Below are positions 6,855 to 15,914 of a stretch of DNA of 64,000 nt, one piece after another (position 1 is the first letter of the stretch; each line of letters begins with the position of its first letter). The notes under the pieces are model-generated. The model was given only the letters and a program-made list of their open reading frames with translations. It was not told where the DNA came from and ran no database searches. The DNA comes from Actinomadura latina NBRC 106108 (GTDB lineage: Bacteria > Actinomycetota > Actinomycetes > Streptosporangiales > Streptosporangiaceae), in contig NZ_BCQS01000035.1 of assembly GCF_001552195.1 (NCBI RefSeq), positions 57,907-121,906 on the forward strand, in the 5' to 3' direction. The position numbers and the translations under genes are program-made.

Positions 6855-9800
6855 TTGATCAGAAAGCTGCTCGTCGCCAACCGGGGCGAGATCGCCGTGC
6901 GCGCCTTCCGCGCGGCCTACGAACTCGGCATCGCCAGCGTCGCCGTCTACGCGCACGAGGACCGGCTGTCCCTGCACCGGCAGAAGGCGGACGAGGCGTA
7001 CGAGATCGGCGAGCACGGCCACCCCGTCCGCGCCTACCTGGACGTGGCCGGCATCGTGGAGACCGCGCGGCGGGTCGGCGCCGACGCCGTGTACCCCGGG
7101 TACGGGTTCCTGTCGGAGAGCCCCGAGCTGGCGGCGGCGTGCGAGCGCAACGGGATCACGTTCGTCGGCCCGCCCTCCAGCGTGCTGAGCCTGGCCGGCA
7201 ACAAGATCGAGGCGGTCGCGGCGGCGCGGCGCGCGGGCCTGCCCGTGCTGCGCTCGCGGACCCCGGCCCCCGGGGCGGAGCTGGCGGCGGCGGACGAGGT
7301 CGGGTTCCCGCTGTTCGTGAAGGCCGCGGCGGGCGGCGGCGGGCGCGGGCTGCGCCGCGTCGACCACCGCGAGGACCTGGAGGCCGCCGTCGACACGGCG
7401 CGCCGCGAGGCCGAGAGCGCGTTCGGCGACCCGACGGTCTTCCTGGAGCAGGCGGTGGACCGTCCCCGCCACATCGAGGTGCAGGTCCTCGCGGACGGCG
7501 CCGGGGACGTCGTCCACCTGCGCGAGCGCGATTGCTCGGTGCAGCGCCGCCACCAGAAGGTCGTCGAGATCGCGCCCGCCCCCCGGCTGGACGAGGCCGT
7601 CGCGGCACGGCTCTGCGAGGACGCGGTGAAGTTCGCCCGCGAGATCGGCTACGAGAACGCGGGCACCGTCGAGTTCCTCGTGGACGAGCGCGGCGAGCAC
7701 GTGTTCATCGAGATGAACCCGCGCATCCAGGTGGAGCACACCGTGACCGAGGAGGTCACCGGCGTCGACCTGGTGCAGAGCCAGCTGCGCATCGCGGGCG
7801 GCGAGACCCTCGCCGGCCTCGGCATCGCGCAGGAGAACGTGACCGTCGGCGGCTTCGCCGTGCAGTGCCGCATCACGACCGAGGACCCGGCGAACGGCTT
7901 CCGCCCCGACACCGGGAAGATCTCCGCGTACCGGTCGCCGGGCGGCGCCGGGGTGCGGCTCGACACCGGCACCGCGTACGGCGGCGCGATCGTGTCCCCG
8001 CACTTCGACTCGCTGCTGGTCAAGCTGACCTGCCGGGGCCGGACGTTCGAGGAGGCGGTGCGGCGGGCGCGCCGGGCCGTCGCCGAGTTCCGCATCCGCG
8101 GGGTCGCGTCCAACATCCCGTTCCTGCAGGCGCTGCTGGACGAGCCGGACTTCCGCGCGGGCGGCGTCACGACGTCCTACATCGCCGACCACCCCGGGCT
8201 GCTGACGGCCCGGTCGAGCGGCGACCGGGCGACGCGGCTCGTCCGCTACCTGGCGGACGTCACGGTCAACAAGCCGCACGGTGACGCCCCGACCGGCCTG
8301 GACCCGGCGACGAAGCTGCCTCCGCTCGACCTGGACGGCCCGTTCCCCGAGGGTTCACGCGACCGGCTCCTCGCGGTCGGCGCGCGCGCGTTCGCCGAGC
8401 AGCTTCGGAACCAGGGCGCCCTGGCCGTCACCGACACGACGTTCCGGGACGCACACCAGTCCCTCCTTGCGACGCGAGTACGCACCTATGACCTGCTCGC
8501 CGCCGCGCCCTACCTCGCCCGGATGACGCCGCAGCTTCTCTCCGTCGAGGCGTGGGGCGGGGCAACGTACGACGTCGCGCTCCGCTTCCTGGGCGAGTCG
8601 CCCTGGGACAGGCTGGCCGCGATCCGTGAGGCCGCCCCGAACCTGTGCATCCAGATGCTTCTCCGTGGGCGCAACACCGTCGGATACACGCCGTACCCCG
8701 ATTCCGTCGCGCGCGCCTTCGTGAAGGAGGCGGCCAGTACGGGCGTCGACATCTTCCGGGTGTTCGACGCACTGAACGACGTGGAACGCATGCGTCCGGC
8801 CATCGACGCCGCGCTCCAGACGCACGCCCTAGTCGAAGGGACGCTCTGCTACACGGGCGACCTCTCGTCCCCGGACGAGAAGCTCTACACGCTCGACTAC
8901 TACCTGCGACTCGCAGAGCAACTCGTCGAGGCGGGCGTCCACATCCTGTGCGTCAAGGACATGGCCGGCCTGCTCCGCGCCCCTGCCGCGCGCACACTCG
9001 TCAGGGCCCTGCGCGAGCGCTTCGACCTGCCCGTCCACCTCCACACCCACGACACGGCCGGCGGCCAGATCGGCACCTACATCGCCGCCATCGAAGCCGG
9101 TGTCGACGCAGTGGACGGGGCCGCCGCACCCCTCTCGGGCACCACGAGCCAGCCGCCTCTCCAGGCGATCGTGGCCGCGACCGACTTCACCGACCACGCG
9201 ACCGGCCTCGACCTGGGCGCGCTCACCGCGATGGAGCCGTACTGGGAGGCCGTCCGCAAGCTGTACGCGCCGTTCGAGATGGGGCTCCCGTCGCCGACCG
9301 GGCGCGTCTACCGGCACGAGATCCCGGGCGGGCAGCTGTCCAACCTGCGGCAGCAGGCGGTCGCGCTCGGCCTCGGCGACCGCTTCGAGGAGATCGAGCG
9401 CCTCTACGCGGCGGCCGATGCGATCCTCGGGCGGCTCGTGAAGGTCACCCCGTCCAGCAAGGTCGTCGGCGACCTGGCGCTGCACCTCGTCGCGGCCGGC
9501 GCCGACCCCGGCGACTTCGCCGAGAACCCCGACCGCTACGACATCCCCGACAGCGTCATCGGGTTCCTCAACGGCGAACTGGGCGACCCGCCCGGTGGCT
9601 GGCCCGAGCCCTTCCGCACCAAGGCCCTCGCGGGACGCCAGTACACGCCCGCCAGGGCCGAACTGGACGGCGCCGAAGAGAAGGCCCTGGCCGGCCCTGA
9701 CGTCCGCGACACGCTGGACCGCCTCCTCTTCCCCGGCCCCGCGAAGGACTACCGCGAGGCCCGCGCGGCCTACGGCGACCTCTCCGTCCTGCCCACCGGC

Positions 9801-10232
9801 CCGTTCCTGTACGGGCTGCGCGCCGGGCACGAGGTCGCGTTCGACCTCGAACCGGGCGTCCGCGTGCTCGCGGGCCTGGAAGCGGTCGGCGACGTCGACG
9901 AGGCGGGCGTCCGGCAGGTCATCTGCTCGGTGAACGGCCAGCTGCGCACGCTGTCCGTCCGCGACAAGTCCGTCGTGTCGGACGCGCCGCCGGTCGAGCG
10001 CGCCGACCCGTCCGAACCCGGCCACGTCGCCGCCCCGTTCGACGGCTCGGTGACCCTCCGCGTCGCCAAGGGCGCCGAGGTCGCCGCCGGCGATGTCGTG
10101 GCCACGATCGAGGCGATGAAGATGGAGGCCGCCATCACCGCCCCGGTGGCCGGCACGGTGGCCCGCCTGGCCGTCCCGGAGGCCACCCCCGTCCAGGCCG
10201 GGGATCTGCTCCTGGTCATCCAGGAGGGCTGA
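6855..10232 (+). CDS. pyc: Pyruvate carboxylase
   Basis: 1125 residues, the usual length of single-chain pyruvate carboxylase, which makes oxaloacetate from pyruvate, bicarbonate and ATP. TTG at 6855 is preferred: GGGAGAG lies about 7 nt upstream and the protein begins IRKLLVANRGEIAVRAFRAA, as in the family; the frame is open to GTG 6729. Domains: biotin carboxylase about 1-450 (ATP loop KAAAGGGGRGLR, FIEMNPRIQVEHTVTEEVTG); carboxyltransferase about 530-810 (DTTFRDAHQSLLATR, VKDMAGLL, HLHTHDT); PYC/OADA domain; biotinyl domain with EAMKMEA, biotinylated lysine about K1089. It stands alone and converges on the next TetR gene. It supplies anaplerotic oxaloacetate in the cytoplasm. Confidence 0.97.
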   Translation: MIRKLLVANRGEIAVRAFRAAYELGIASVAVYAHEDRLSLHRQKADEAYEIGEHGHPVRAYLDVAGIVETARRVGADAVYPGYGFLSESPELAAACERNGITFVGPPSSVLSLAGNKIEAVAAARRAGLPVLRSRTPAPGAELAAADEVGFPLFVKAAAGGGGRGLRRVDHREDLEAAVDTARREAESAFGDPTVFLEQAVDRPRHIEVQVLADGAGDVVHLRERDCSVQRRHQKVVEIAPAPRLDEAVAARLCEDAVKFAREIGYENAGTVEFLVDERGEHVFIEMNPRIQVEHTVTEEVTGVDLVQSQLRIAGGETLAGLGIAQENVTVGGFAVQCRITTEDPANGFRPDTGKISAYRSPGGAGVRLDTGTAYGGAIVSPHFDSLLVKLTCRGRTFEEAVRRARRAVAEFRIRGVASNIPFLQALLDEPDFRAGGVTTSYIADHPGLLTARSSGDRATRLVRYLADVTVNKPHGDAPTGLDPATKLPPLDLDGPFPEGSRDRLLAVGARAFAEQLRNQGALAVTDTTFRDAHQSLLATRVRTYDLLAAAPYLARMTPQLLSVEAWGGATYDVALRFLGESPWDRLAAIREAAPNLCIQMLLRGRNTVGYTPYPDSVARAFVKEAASTGVDIFRVFDALNDVERMRPAIDAALQTHALVEGTLCYTGDLSSPDEKLYTLDYYLRLAEQLVEAGVHILCVKDMAGLLRAPAARTLVRALRERFDLPVHLHTHDTAGGQIGTYIAAIEAGVDAVDGAAAPLSGTTSQPPLQAIVAATDFTDHATGLDLGALTAMEPYWEAVRKLYAPFEMGLPSPTGRVYRHEIPGGQLSNLRQQAVALGLGDRFEEIERLYAAADAILGRLVKVTPSSKVVGDLALHLVAAGADPGDFAENPDRYDIPDSVIGFLNGELGDPPGGWPEPFRTKALAGRQYTPARAELDGAEEKALAGPDVRDTLDRLLFPGPAKDYREARAAYGDLSVLPTGPFLYGLRAGHEVAFDLEPGVRVLAGLEAVGDVDEAGVRQVICSVNGQLRTLSVRDKSVVSDAPPVERADPSEPGHVAAPFDGSVTLRVAKGAEVAAGDVVATIEAMKMEAAITAPVAGTVARLAVPEATPVQAGDLLLVIQEG

Positions 10233-10276
10233 GTGCCTCCAGCGGCGGGGCCGCGCGAGCAGCCGGGCATCGAGCG

Positions 10277-10906
10277 TCAGGACGTGGGGCGGACCGCGTA
10301 GTGGGCCAAGGACGGAGCCAGTAGGTCGAAGGCCGTCCGTGCCGACCTGGTCAGGGCGGCGGCTATCTCTTCGTTCGGTTCGTCGTCCATGGTGCGGCGC
10401 AGGGTCTCCTGGAACAGGACGCGGTGGACGGCGCCCAGCTGGGCGGCGACCAGGCGGGGGAGCGGGTCGTCCGGGTGGGCGGCGGTCTCCCTGGCGAGGA
10501 CGGCGGCCAGGGCGTCCTCGCGCTCCTCGTGCAACTCGCGGAGCCGGGAGACCAGCGCCGGGCTCGCGGTGATCATGCGGGCGAAGTCGGGGCCGGTGAA
10601 GCCGACGACCGGATCGTGCCGGCCGGCGGCGTCCAGGAAGGCGCGGCGCAGCGCGGTCAGCGCCGACTCGCCGGGCGCCCGCGCGGCGACCGTGCGGGCC
10701 GGGAGGCCGGTGAACTCCTCGTGCAGGTCGAGTGCGAGGTCCTCCTTGCGCGGGAAGTAGTTGGTCACGGTCATCTTCGCGACCTGCGCCGCCGCCGCGA
10801 CGTCGGCGATGGTCACCCGGTCGAAGCCGTGCCGCAGGAAGAGGCGCGCCGCCTGGTCCGAGATGGTCTGCCTCGTCTGCCGCTTCTTCATCTCCCGCAG
10901 GCCCAT
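10277..10906 (-). CDS. TetR-family transcriptional regulator
   Basis: 209 residues. Helix-turn-helix about 9-55: QTISDQAARLFLRHGFDRVT, then AAAQVAKMTVTNYFPRKEDL. ATG at 10906 is preceded by GAGGG at a good distance. It is divergent from the HrdD-like sigma gene; the AT-rich gap with dyad and direct repeats (10931-10972) is probably its operator, so it may control the sigma gene as well as itself (inference). The ligand is unknown. Confidence 0.94.
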   Translation of the reverse strand: MGLREMKKRQTRQTISDQAARLFLRHGFDRVTIADVAAAAQVAKMTVTNYFPRKEDLALDLHEEFTGLPARTVAARAPGESALTALRRAFLDAAGRHDPVVGFTGPDFARMITASPALVSRLRELHEEREDALAAVLARETAAHPDDPLPRLVAAQLGAVHRVLFQETLRRTMDDEPNEEIAAALTRSARTAFDLLAPSLAHYAVRPTS

Positions 10907-10930
10907 GCCACCACCCTCGCACAGGTCGAC

Positions 10931-10972
10931 CTAAGTTTGTACTCAGCCTATAAATAGGATGGTTCTAAGTTT
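10931..10972. promoter_or_regulatory. AT-rich control region between tetR and the sigma gene
   Basis: Direct repeats CTAAGTTT at 10931-10938 and 10965-10972 flank an inverted repeat CCTAT-AA-ATAGG (10947-10958). This is the most AT-rich short stretch in the area and lies exactly between divergent starts; TATAAAT could be a -10 element. A probable TetR operator. Confidence 0.5.
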
Positions 10973-11003
10973 ATGTCGCGAGGCGGGCGGGTACCGAGAC
11001 CGG

Positions 11004-12002
11004 GTGAGCCGTTCCCTCCCGGCAGGACGAGCAAAGGACACCGCCCTGAACGCCAGCCGCACGCCGAGCGCGTCCTCTCGCGCCACCGTGAACCTCGTCG
11101 ACCCGATGAAGGACTACCTGTCCCGCATCGGGCGCACCGCGCTGCTCACCGCCGAGCAGGAGGTCGACCTGGCCAAGCGCATCGAGGCCGGCCTGTTCGC
11201 CCGTGAACGCCTCGAAACCCTCGGCGACGACCTCAGCCTCCAGGACAAGGAAGACCTGGCGTGGATCGCCGCCGACGGCGCGCGTGCGAAGCAGCACATG
11301 GTCGAGGCCAACCTGCGCCTCGTCGTCTCGCTCGCCAAGCGCTACATGGGCCACGGCCTGGCGCTGAACGACCTCGTCCAGGAGGGCAATCTCGGGCTGA
11401 TCCGCGCCGTGGAGAAGTTCGAGTACCGCCGGGGCCTGAAGTTCTCCACCTACGCCGTCTGGTGGATCAAGCAGGCGATCAGCCGCGCGCTCGCCGACCA
11501 GAGCCGCACCATCCGCATCCCCGTGCACGTCGTCGAGGTGCTCAACCGGATGACGCGCGTCCGGCGGCGGATGATGCAGGACCTCGGCCGCGAGCCCACC
11601 TCCCGTGAACTGGCCGTCGAGCTGGACGTCACGGCGGAGAAGGTCGAGTGGCTGCGCCGGCAGGCCCGCGAGCCGCTGTCGCTGCACACCCCGCTCGGCG
11701 AGGACGGCGACGGCGAGCTCGGCGACGTCATCGAGGACCCGGACGGCGGGGACCTCGCGGACGTCGTCGCGTCCTCGATGCTGCGCGGCAAGCTCGACGC
11801 CGTCCTGGAGACGCTCACCGAACGCGAGGCCGGGGTGATCTCGATGCGGTTCGGGCTGGCCGGCGGCGAGCCGAAGACCCTCGAAGAGGTCGGCAAGGTC
11901 TACGGGGTGACGCGCGAGCGCATCCGGCAGATCGAGTCCAAGGGCATGCACAAGCTGCGCCATCCGTCCCGGCGCGAGACCCTCGCCGACCTGCTCAGCT
12001 GA
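11004..12002 (+). CDS. Group 2 RNA polymerase sigma factor, HrdD-like
   Basis: 332 residues from GTG at 11004, the same length as I recall for S. coelicolor HrdD; the frame is open to ATG 10959 and neither start has a clear ribosome-binding site. Region 1.2 starts VDPMKDYLSRIGRTALLT; regions 2.1-2.4 include DLVQEGNLGLIRAVEKFEY and KFSTYAVWWIKQAI; region 4.2 is TLEEVGKVYGVTRERIRQI. The long region 1.1 of the principal sigma factor is absent, so this is a non-essential group 2 sigma recognising near-consensus -10/-35 promoters. The divergent TetR gene is a candidate regulator. Confidence 0.93.
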   Translation: MSRSLPAGRAKDTALNASRTPSASSRATVNLVDPMKDYLSRIGRTALLTAEQEVDLAKRIEAGLFARERLETLGDDLSLQDKEDLAWIAADGARAKQHMVEANLRLVVSLAKRYMGHGLALNDLVQEGNLGLIRAVEKFEYRRGLKFSTYAVWWIKQAISRALADQSRTIRIPVHVVEVLNRMTRVRRRMMQDLGREPTSRELAVELDVTAEKVEWLRRQAREPLSLHTPLGEDGDGELGDVIEDPDGGDLADVVASSMLRGKLDAVLETLTEREAGVISMRFGLAGGEPKTLEEVGKVYGVTRERIRQIESKGMHKLRHPSRRETLADLLS

Positions 12003-12110
12003 CGTCTCCTCAGCCCGCGGTCCGGTTCCGTGGTGAACCGGGCCGTTGGATTCTCGCGTAATGGGATGACAGAGCGGCACACCAGTGACTGTCGGTGGGT
12101 CTCGTCGGTG

Positions 12111-13043
12111 TCAGGCCAGGTCGGAAGGGTCGGTGTTGGCGCCGCAGAGCACGACCACCACGCGTTCGCCCGGGGACGGGCGGTAGGCGCCGGTGCGGAG
12201 GGCGGCGAGCGCGGCGGCGGCACCGTGCTCGACGGCCAGCCGGTACTCGGCCCAGAGATGCCGGCGGGCCTCGATGATCGCCTCGTCGGGGACGAGGACG
12301 GGCCGCACGCCGGTGCGGGACGCGACCGAGAACGCGATGTCGCCGAGCCGCGTCGCGCCGAGCGAGTCGGCGGCGACCCCGGAGACGTCCACGTCCACGG
12401 GACGTCCGGCGTGGAGGGCGCGTTCCATGGTCGGGATGGTCTCGGGCTCGACGCCGACGACGCGCGCCCGCCCTTCGAGGGCCGCGGCGACGCCCGCCAT
12501 CAGCCCGCCGCCGCCGACCGCGATCAGGACGGTGTCGGCCTCCCCGCCGGTCTGCTCCAGGATCTCCAGACCGAGCGTTCCCTGCCCGGCGCAGACCTCC
12601 GGCAGGTCGTAGGCGTGGCAGAGCAGCGCCCCCGTGTCGGCGGCGCGCTTGGTGGCGGCGTCCTGCGCCTCGGCGTACCGCGTCCCGACCTGGACGACGG
12701 TGGCGCCGAGCGCGTGCAGCCGGGCGACCTTCACCGGGGGCGCCGTCTCCGGGACGAACACCTCGGCGGGCACGCCCGTCTCCGCCGCCGCGTACGCGAA
12801 CGCGAGGCCCGCGTTGCCGCCGGAGGCCGCGACGACGCCGACGGCCGGGAGCCGCCCCTCGTCCCGCGCGGCGAGGATGTGGTTGAACGCGCCCCGCGCC
12901 TTGAACGACCCGGTGTGCTGGGTGAGTTCGAGCTTCAGCCGCATCCGCCCGGCCGGTCCCGGTCCGGCCTCCAGCATCGGCGTGCGCCGGACCCGCCCCG
13001 CCACCCGCCGCGCCGCGACCTCAACGTCCGAATGATCGATCAC
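12111..13043 (-). CDS. PLP-dependent threonine dehydratase-like enzyme
   Basis: 310 residues from GTG at 13043, with GGAGG 9 nt upstream; in-frame ATGs at 13082 and 13094 would add an atypical N-terminus. PLP lysine in TGSFKARGAFNH, substrate loop SGGNAGLA, phosphate-binding GGGGLMAG and C-terminal LCGANTDP mark the fold-type II serine/threonine dehydratase family. There is no C-terminal ACT domain, so it resembles catabolic threonine dehydratase or a related eliminase/racemase rather than isoleucine-regulated IlvA. A cytoplasmic single-gene unit; the exact substrate cannot be read from sequence. Confidence 0.92.
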   Translation of the reverse strand: MIDHSDVEVAARRVAGRVRRTPMLEAGPGPAGRMRLKLELTQHTGSFKARGAFNHILAARDEGRLPAVGVVAASGGNAGLAFAYAAAETGVPAEVFVPETAPPVKVARLHALGATVVQVGTRYAEAQDAATKRAADTGALLCHAYDLPEVCAGQGTLGLEILEQTGGEADTVLIAVGGGGLMAGVAAALEGRARVVGVEPETIPTMERALHAGRPVDVDVSGVAADSLGATRLGDIAFSVASRTGVRPVLVPDEAIIEARRHLWAEYRLAVEHGAAAALAALRTGAYRPSPGERVVVVLCGANTDPSDLA

Positions 13044-13132
13044 GGGCACTCCCTCCGCGAATTCCCTTGAGTAGCGAAACATACTTTGGGTCATGACCAA
13101 TCCCGGGCCGCCATCGGCGTCACGGGTCAGGG

Positions 13133-14398
13133 TCACGGGCCGGCGAGGGCGGCGGCTCGGGCCAGGAGGACCTTGCGCTCCGGGGCGTTGCGGGTCAGCT
13201 CGGCGGCGCGCTCGAACTGGGTCCGGGCCTCGTCCAGCCGGCCGAGGCGCTCCAGGAGGTCGCCGCGGACGCTCGGCAGCAGGTGGTAGCCGCGCAGGGA
13301 CGGCTCGTCCACCAGCGCGTCGGCGAGTTCGAGGCCCTGCTCCGGGCCGTGCGCCATGCCGACCGCGACCGCGCGGTTCAGTTCGACGACGGGCGACGGG
13401 GCGATGCTCGCGAGGATCTCGTAGAGGGACGAGATCTGCGCCCAGTCGGTGTCCTCGGCGGCGAGGGCCTGCGCGTGGGTGGCGGCGATGGCCGCCTGCA
13501 GGACGTACGGTCCGGGCGGCTCGCCGATGCCTTTCGCGCGCAGCAGGGAGGCGAATCCCCGGTGGATGAGGAGCCGGTCCCAGCGGCCCCGGTCCTGCTC
13601 CAAGAGCGGGATGGGTTCGCCGGACGGGCCGGTGCGCGCGCGTGTCCGGGACGCCTGGATCTCCATCAGCGCGGCGAGCCCGTGCACCTCGGGTTCGCCG
13701 GGCGCGAGTTGGGCGAGGATGCGGCCGAGGCGCAGCGCCTCCTGGCACAGGTCCGTCCGCACCCAGTCGTCGCCGGCGGTCGCGGCGTACCCCTCGTTGA
13801 AGATGAGGTAGACGACCTCCAGGACGGACGACAGCCGCGCCGCCCGGTCCGGTCCCGCGGGGACCTCGAACGGCACACCGGCGTCGGACAGGGCCCGTTT
13901 CGCCCGGACGATCCGCTGCGCGACGGTGGGCTCGGAGACGAGGAACGCCCGCGCGATCTCCTCGGTGGTGAGCCCGCCGAGCATGCGCAGCGTCAGCGCG
14001 ACCCGCGCCTGCACGGCCAGCACCGGGTGGCAGGCCGTGAAGATCAGCCGCAGGACGTCGTCCTCGATGTGCTCGTCGTCCGGGACGTCGAGTTCCGGCG
14101 GCGCCTGCCCTTCCAGGTCGCGGCCGATCTCCTCCAGTTTGTGCTCAAGGCGTTGCCGGCGGCGGATGCGGTCGATGGCGCGGCGCTTGCCGACGGCCAT
14201 GAGCCAGGCGCCCGGGTTGTCCGGGACGCCTGACTCCGGCCACTGTTCGAGCGCGGCGACCAGCGCGTCCTGCGCGATTTCCTCGGCGAGCCCGATGTCG
14301 TGCACCATGCGGGCCAGCCCGGCGATGATGCGCGCGGCCTCCAGCCGCCACACCGCGTCGATGCTCGCGTGGACATCGGACCTGGCCGGAGTCGTCAC
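13133..14398 (-). CDS. ECF sigma factor, ECF42-type with C-terminal TPR-like domain
   Basis: 421 residues from GTG at 14398. Sigma region 2 about 15-85 (AEEIAQDALVAALEQWPESG, WLMAVGKRRAIDRIRRR), region 4 about 125-175 (GGLTTEEIARAFLVSEPTVA), then about 240 residues of SnoaL-free DUF6596/TPR-like sequence (YLIFNEGYAAT, later LGRLDEARTQFERA). This layout defines ECF42 sigma factors, which sit next to DGPF/YCII proteins instead of an anti-sigma factor. The DGPF gene lies immediately upstream (72-bp gap with 11-bp repeats). A second such pair is at 31375-32975. Known ECF42 factors use the C-terminal extension for activity; the inducing signal is unknown. Confidence 0.94.
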   Translation of the reverse strand: MTTPARSDVHASIDAVWRLEAARIIAGLARMVHDIGLAEEIAQDALVAALEQWPESGVPDNPGAWLMAVGKRRAIDRIRRRQRLEHKLEEIGRDLEGQAPPELDVPDDEHIEDDVLRLIFTACHPVLAVQARVALTLRMLGGLTTEEIARAFLVSEPTVAQRIVRAKRALSDAGVPFEVPAGPDRAARLSSVLEVVYLIFNEGYAATAGDDWVRTDLCQEALRLGRILAQLAPGEPEVHGLAALMEIQASRTRARTGPSGEPIPLLEQDRGRWDRLLIHRGFASLLRAKGIGEPPGPYVLQAAIAATHAQALAAEDTDWAQISSLYEILASIAPSPVVELNRAVAVGMAHGPEQGLELADALVDEPSLRGYHLLPSVRGDLLERLGRLDEARTQFERAAELTRNAPERKVLLARAAALAGP

Positions 14399-14429
14399 GC
14401 TGCCGATGAGAGCACCCGCACCGGCCGCC

Positions 14430-14462
14430 GCGCAAGCTCAGCGCAAGCGCAGCGCGGACTCA
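14430..14462. repeat. Three imperfect 11-bp direct repeats between DGPF and ECF42 genes
   Basis: GCGCAAGCTCA, GCGCAAGCGCA and GCGCGGACTCA stand head to tail at 14430, 14441 and 14452, filling nearly half of the 72-bp gap between the two genes. The corresponding gap of the second pair also holds tandem repeats. Confidence 0.7.
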
Positions 14463-14470
14463 GCGGGGGG

Positions 14471-14821
14471 TCACTGCCCGGGGAGGTCGTCCGGGCCGAA
14501 CACCTGCTTGATGACGCCCTCGCCGTCTCCGACGATCGAGTAGAACCGCTTGGACATCTCGACCGCCTCCTCGCGGGTGCGCACCTCGATGAGCGCGAAG
14601 CCGACGACGCCCTCCTTGGCCTCGGTGAACGGGCCGTCCGTCACGGTGACCTTGCCGCCGGACGAGGTGATGCGGGTGCCGTAGGGCTCCAGCCCGCCGG
14701 TCGCGAGGAGCACCCCCGCCTTGGCGGTCTCCTCGATGAACTTGCCCATCTCCTGCTGCAGCCTCTCGTCCGGCGGGGCGTCGTCGGGGCCGGTGTCCGT
14801 CGTCATCATCAGGAACCGCAT
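14471..14821 (-). CDS. DGPF/YCII-domain protein, partner of ECF42 sigma
   Basis: 116 residues, one YCII-related domain with the diagnostic TVTDGPFTEAKEGVVGFALIE, preceded by GGLEPYGTRI. ATG at 14821 has GGAGGCACC before it. DGPF proteins form ferredoxin-like dimers. They are the conserved neighbours and characteristic targets of ECF42 sigma factors; their biochemical function is not established. First gene of a two-gene unit with the sigma factor. Confidence 0.94.
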   Translation of the reverse strand: MRFLMMTTDTGPDDAPPDERLQQEMGKFIEETAKAGVLLATGGLEPYGTRITSSGGKVTVTDGPFTEAKEGVVGFALIEVRTREEAVEMSKRFYSIVGDGEGVIKQVFGPDDLPGQ

Positions 14822-15092
14822 GGGTGCCTCCTCAATCTTGTGTCCGGGTCATCCCCGGCCTTTGCTCACGCGTCGAAGAAGGGGAGACCGGATCGACATC
14901 CCGCCCCGGCCTTTTTCAGATTTCTTCTCGGAACCGCGATCCTGCCAGGTCAGCGCCCGGAAGGCTGGAAACGGCGCCGCCCGTTGCCGCAGATCGCGAC
15001 AAACTGGGAGGTTCAGGGCAGGTGGGCAAGAGTCCCGACGTCGAGTAACTTCTCCCCGTAGGTAGGTTTCCTACACGTTCAGGAGGATTTCC

Positions 15093-15914
15093 GTGGGAGA
15101 GTCAGCACCGGACGCCGGTGCACGACCCGGACCCGACGTCGACGACACGGTGCCGCAGTCCGCGCGCATCTGGAACTACTGGCTCGGCGGCAAGGACAAC
15201 TATCCGGTCGACCGCGCCGCGGGCGACCAGTTCGTCTCCGTCTACCCGCGGATCGTGGACGTCGCCCGGCACTCGCGGGCCTTCCTCTCGCGCGCCGTCC
15301 GGCACCTCGCGGGCACCGCGGGAATCCGGCAGTTCCTCGACATCGGCACCGGCCTGCCGACCGTCGACAACACCCACGAGGTCGCGCAGCGCGCCGCGCC
15401 GGACGCCCGCATCGTGTACGTCGACAACGACCCGCTCGTCCTCTCGCACGCCCGCGCCCTGCTCACCAGCAGGCCGGAGGGCGCCACCAGCTACGTCGAC
15501 GCCGACCTGCGCGACCCGGACGGCATCCTCGCCGAGGCCGCCCGGACGCTCGACCTCGGCCGTCCCGTCGGGCTGATGCTGCTGAACATCCTCGGGCACG
15601 TCGCCGACTACGACGAGGCGCGCTCGATCGTCCGGCACCTGATGGGCGCGCTCCCGGCCGGCAGCCACCTCGTGGTCGCGGACGGCACCGACGTCATCAC
15701 CGGCGAGGCCTTCCGGACCGCGATCGACCTGTGGAACCAGGCCAGCGACACCCCCTACCACCTGCGCACTCCCGAGCTGATCGGCGGCTACTTCGCGGGG
15801 CTGGAGATCCTTGAGCCGGGCGTCGTGCCGGTGTCGCGGTGGCGCGCCGAGCCCGGCCCGTTCGGGGAGCCGGACGAGGTGGACGAGTTCTGCGCCGTCG
15901 GGGTGAAGCCGTGA
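15093..15914 (+). CDS. SAM-dependent methyltransferase, SAV2177/DUF574 family
   Basis: 273 residues. The family signature is at the N-terminus (SARIWNYWLGGKDNYPVDR), then SAM motif FLDIGTGLPTVDNTHEVAQ, IVYVDNDPLVLSHARAL and a C-terminal RWRAEPGPFGEPDEVDEFCAVG. GTG at 15093 follows AGGAGG at 6-7 nt. It overlaps the next XRE gene by GTGA, so the two are coupled. A paralogue lies at 38582-39403. DUF574 proteins are abundant in actinomycetes and their substrates are largely unknown. The coupling to a regulator hints at a role in regulation rather than a biosynthetic pathway (inference). Confidence 0.94.
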   Translation: MGESAPDAGARPGPDVDDTVPQSARIWNYWLGGKDNYPVDRAAGDQFVSVYPRIVDVARHSRAFLSRAVRHLAGTAGIRQFLDIGTGLPTVDNTHEVAQRAAPDARIVYVDNDPLVLSHARALLTSRPEGATSYVDADLRDPDGILAEAARTLDLGRPVGLMLLNILGHVADYDEARSIVRHLMGALPAGSHLVVADGTDVITGEAFRTAIDLWNQASDTPYHLRTPELIGGYFAGLEILEPGVVPVSRWRAEPGPFGEPDEVDEFCAVGVKP

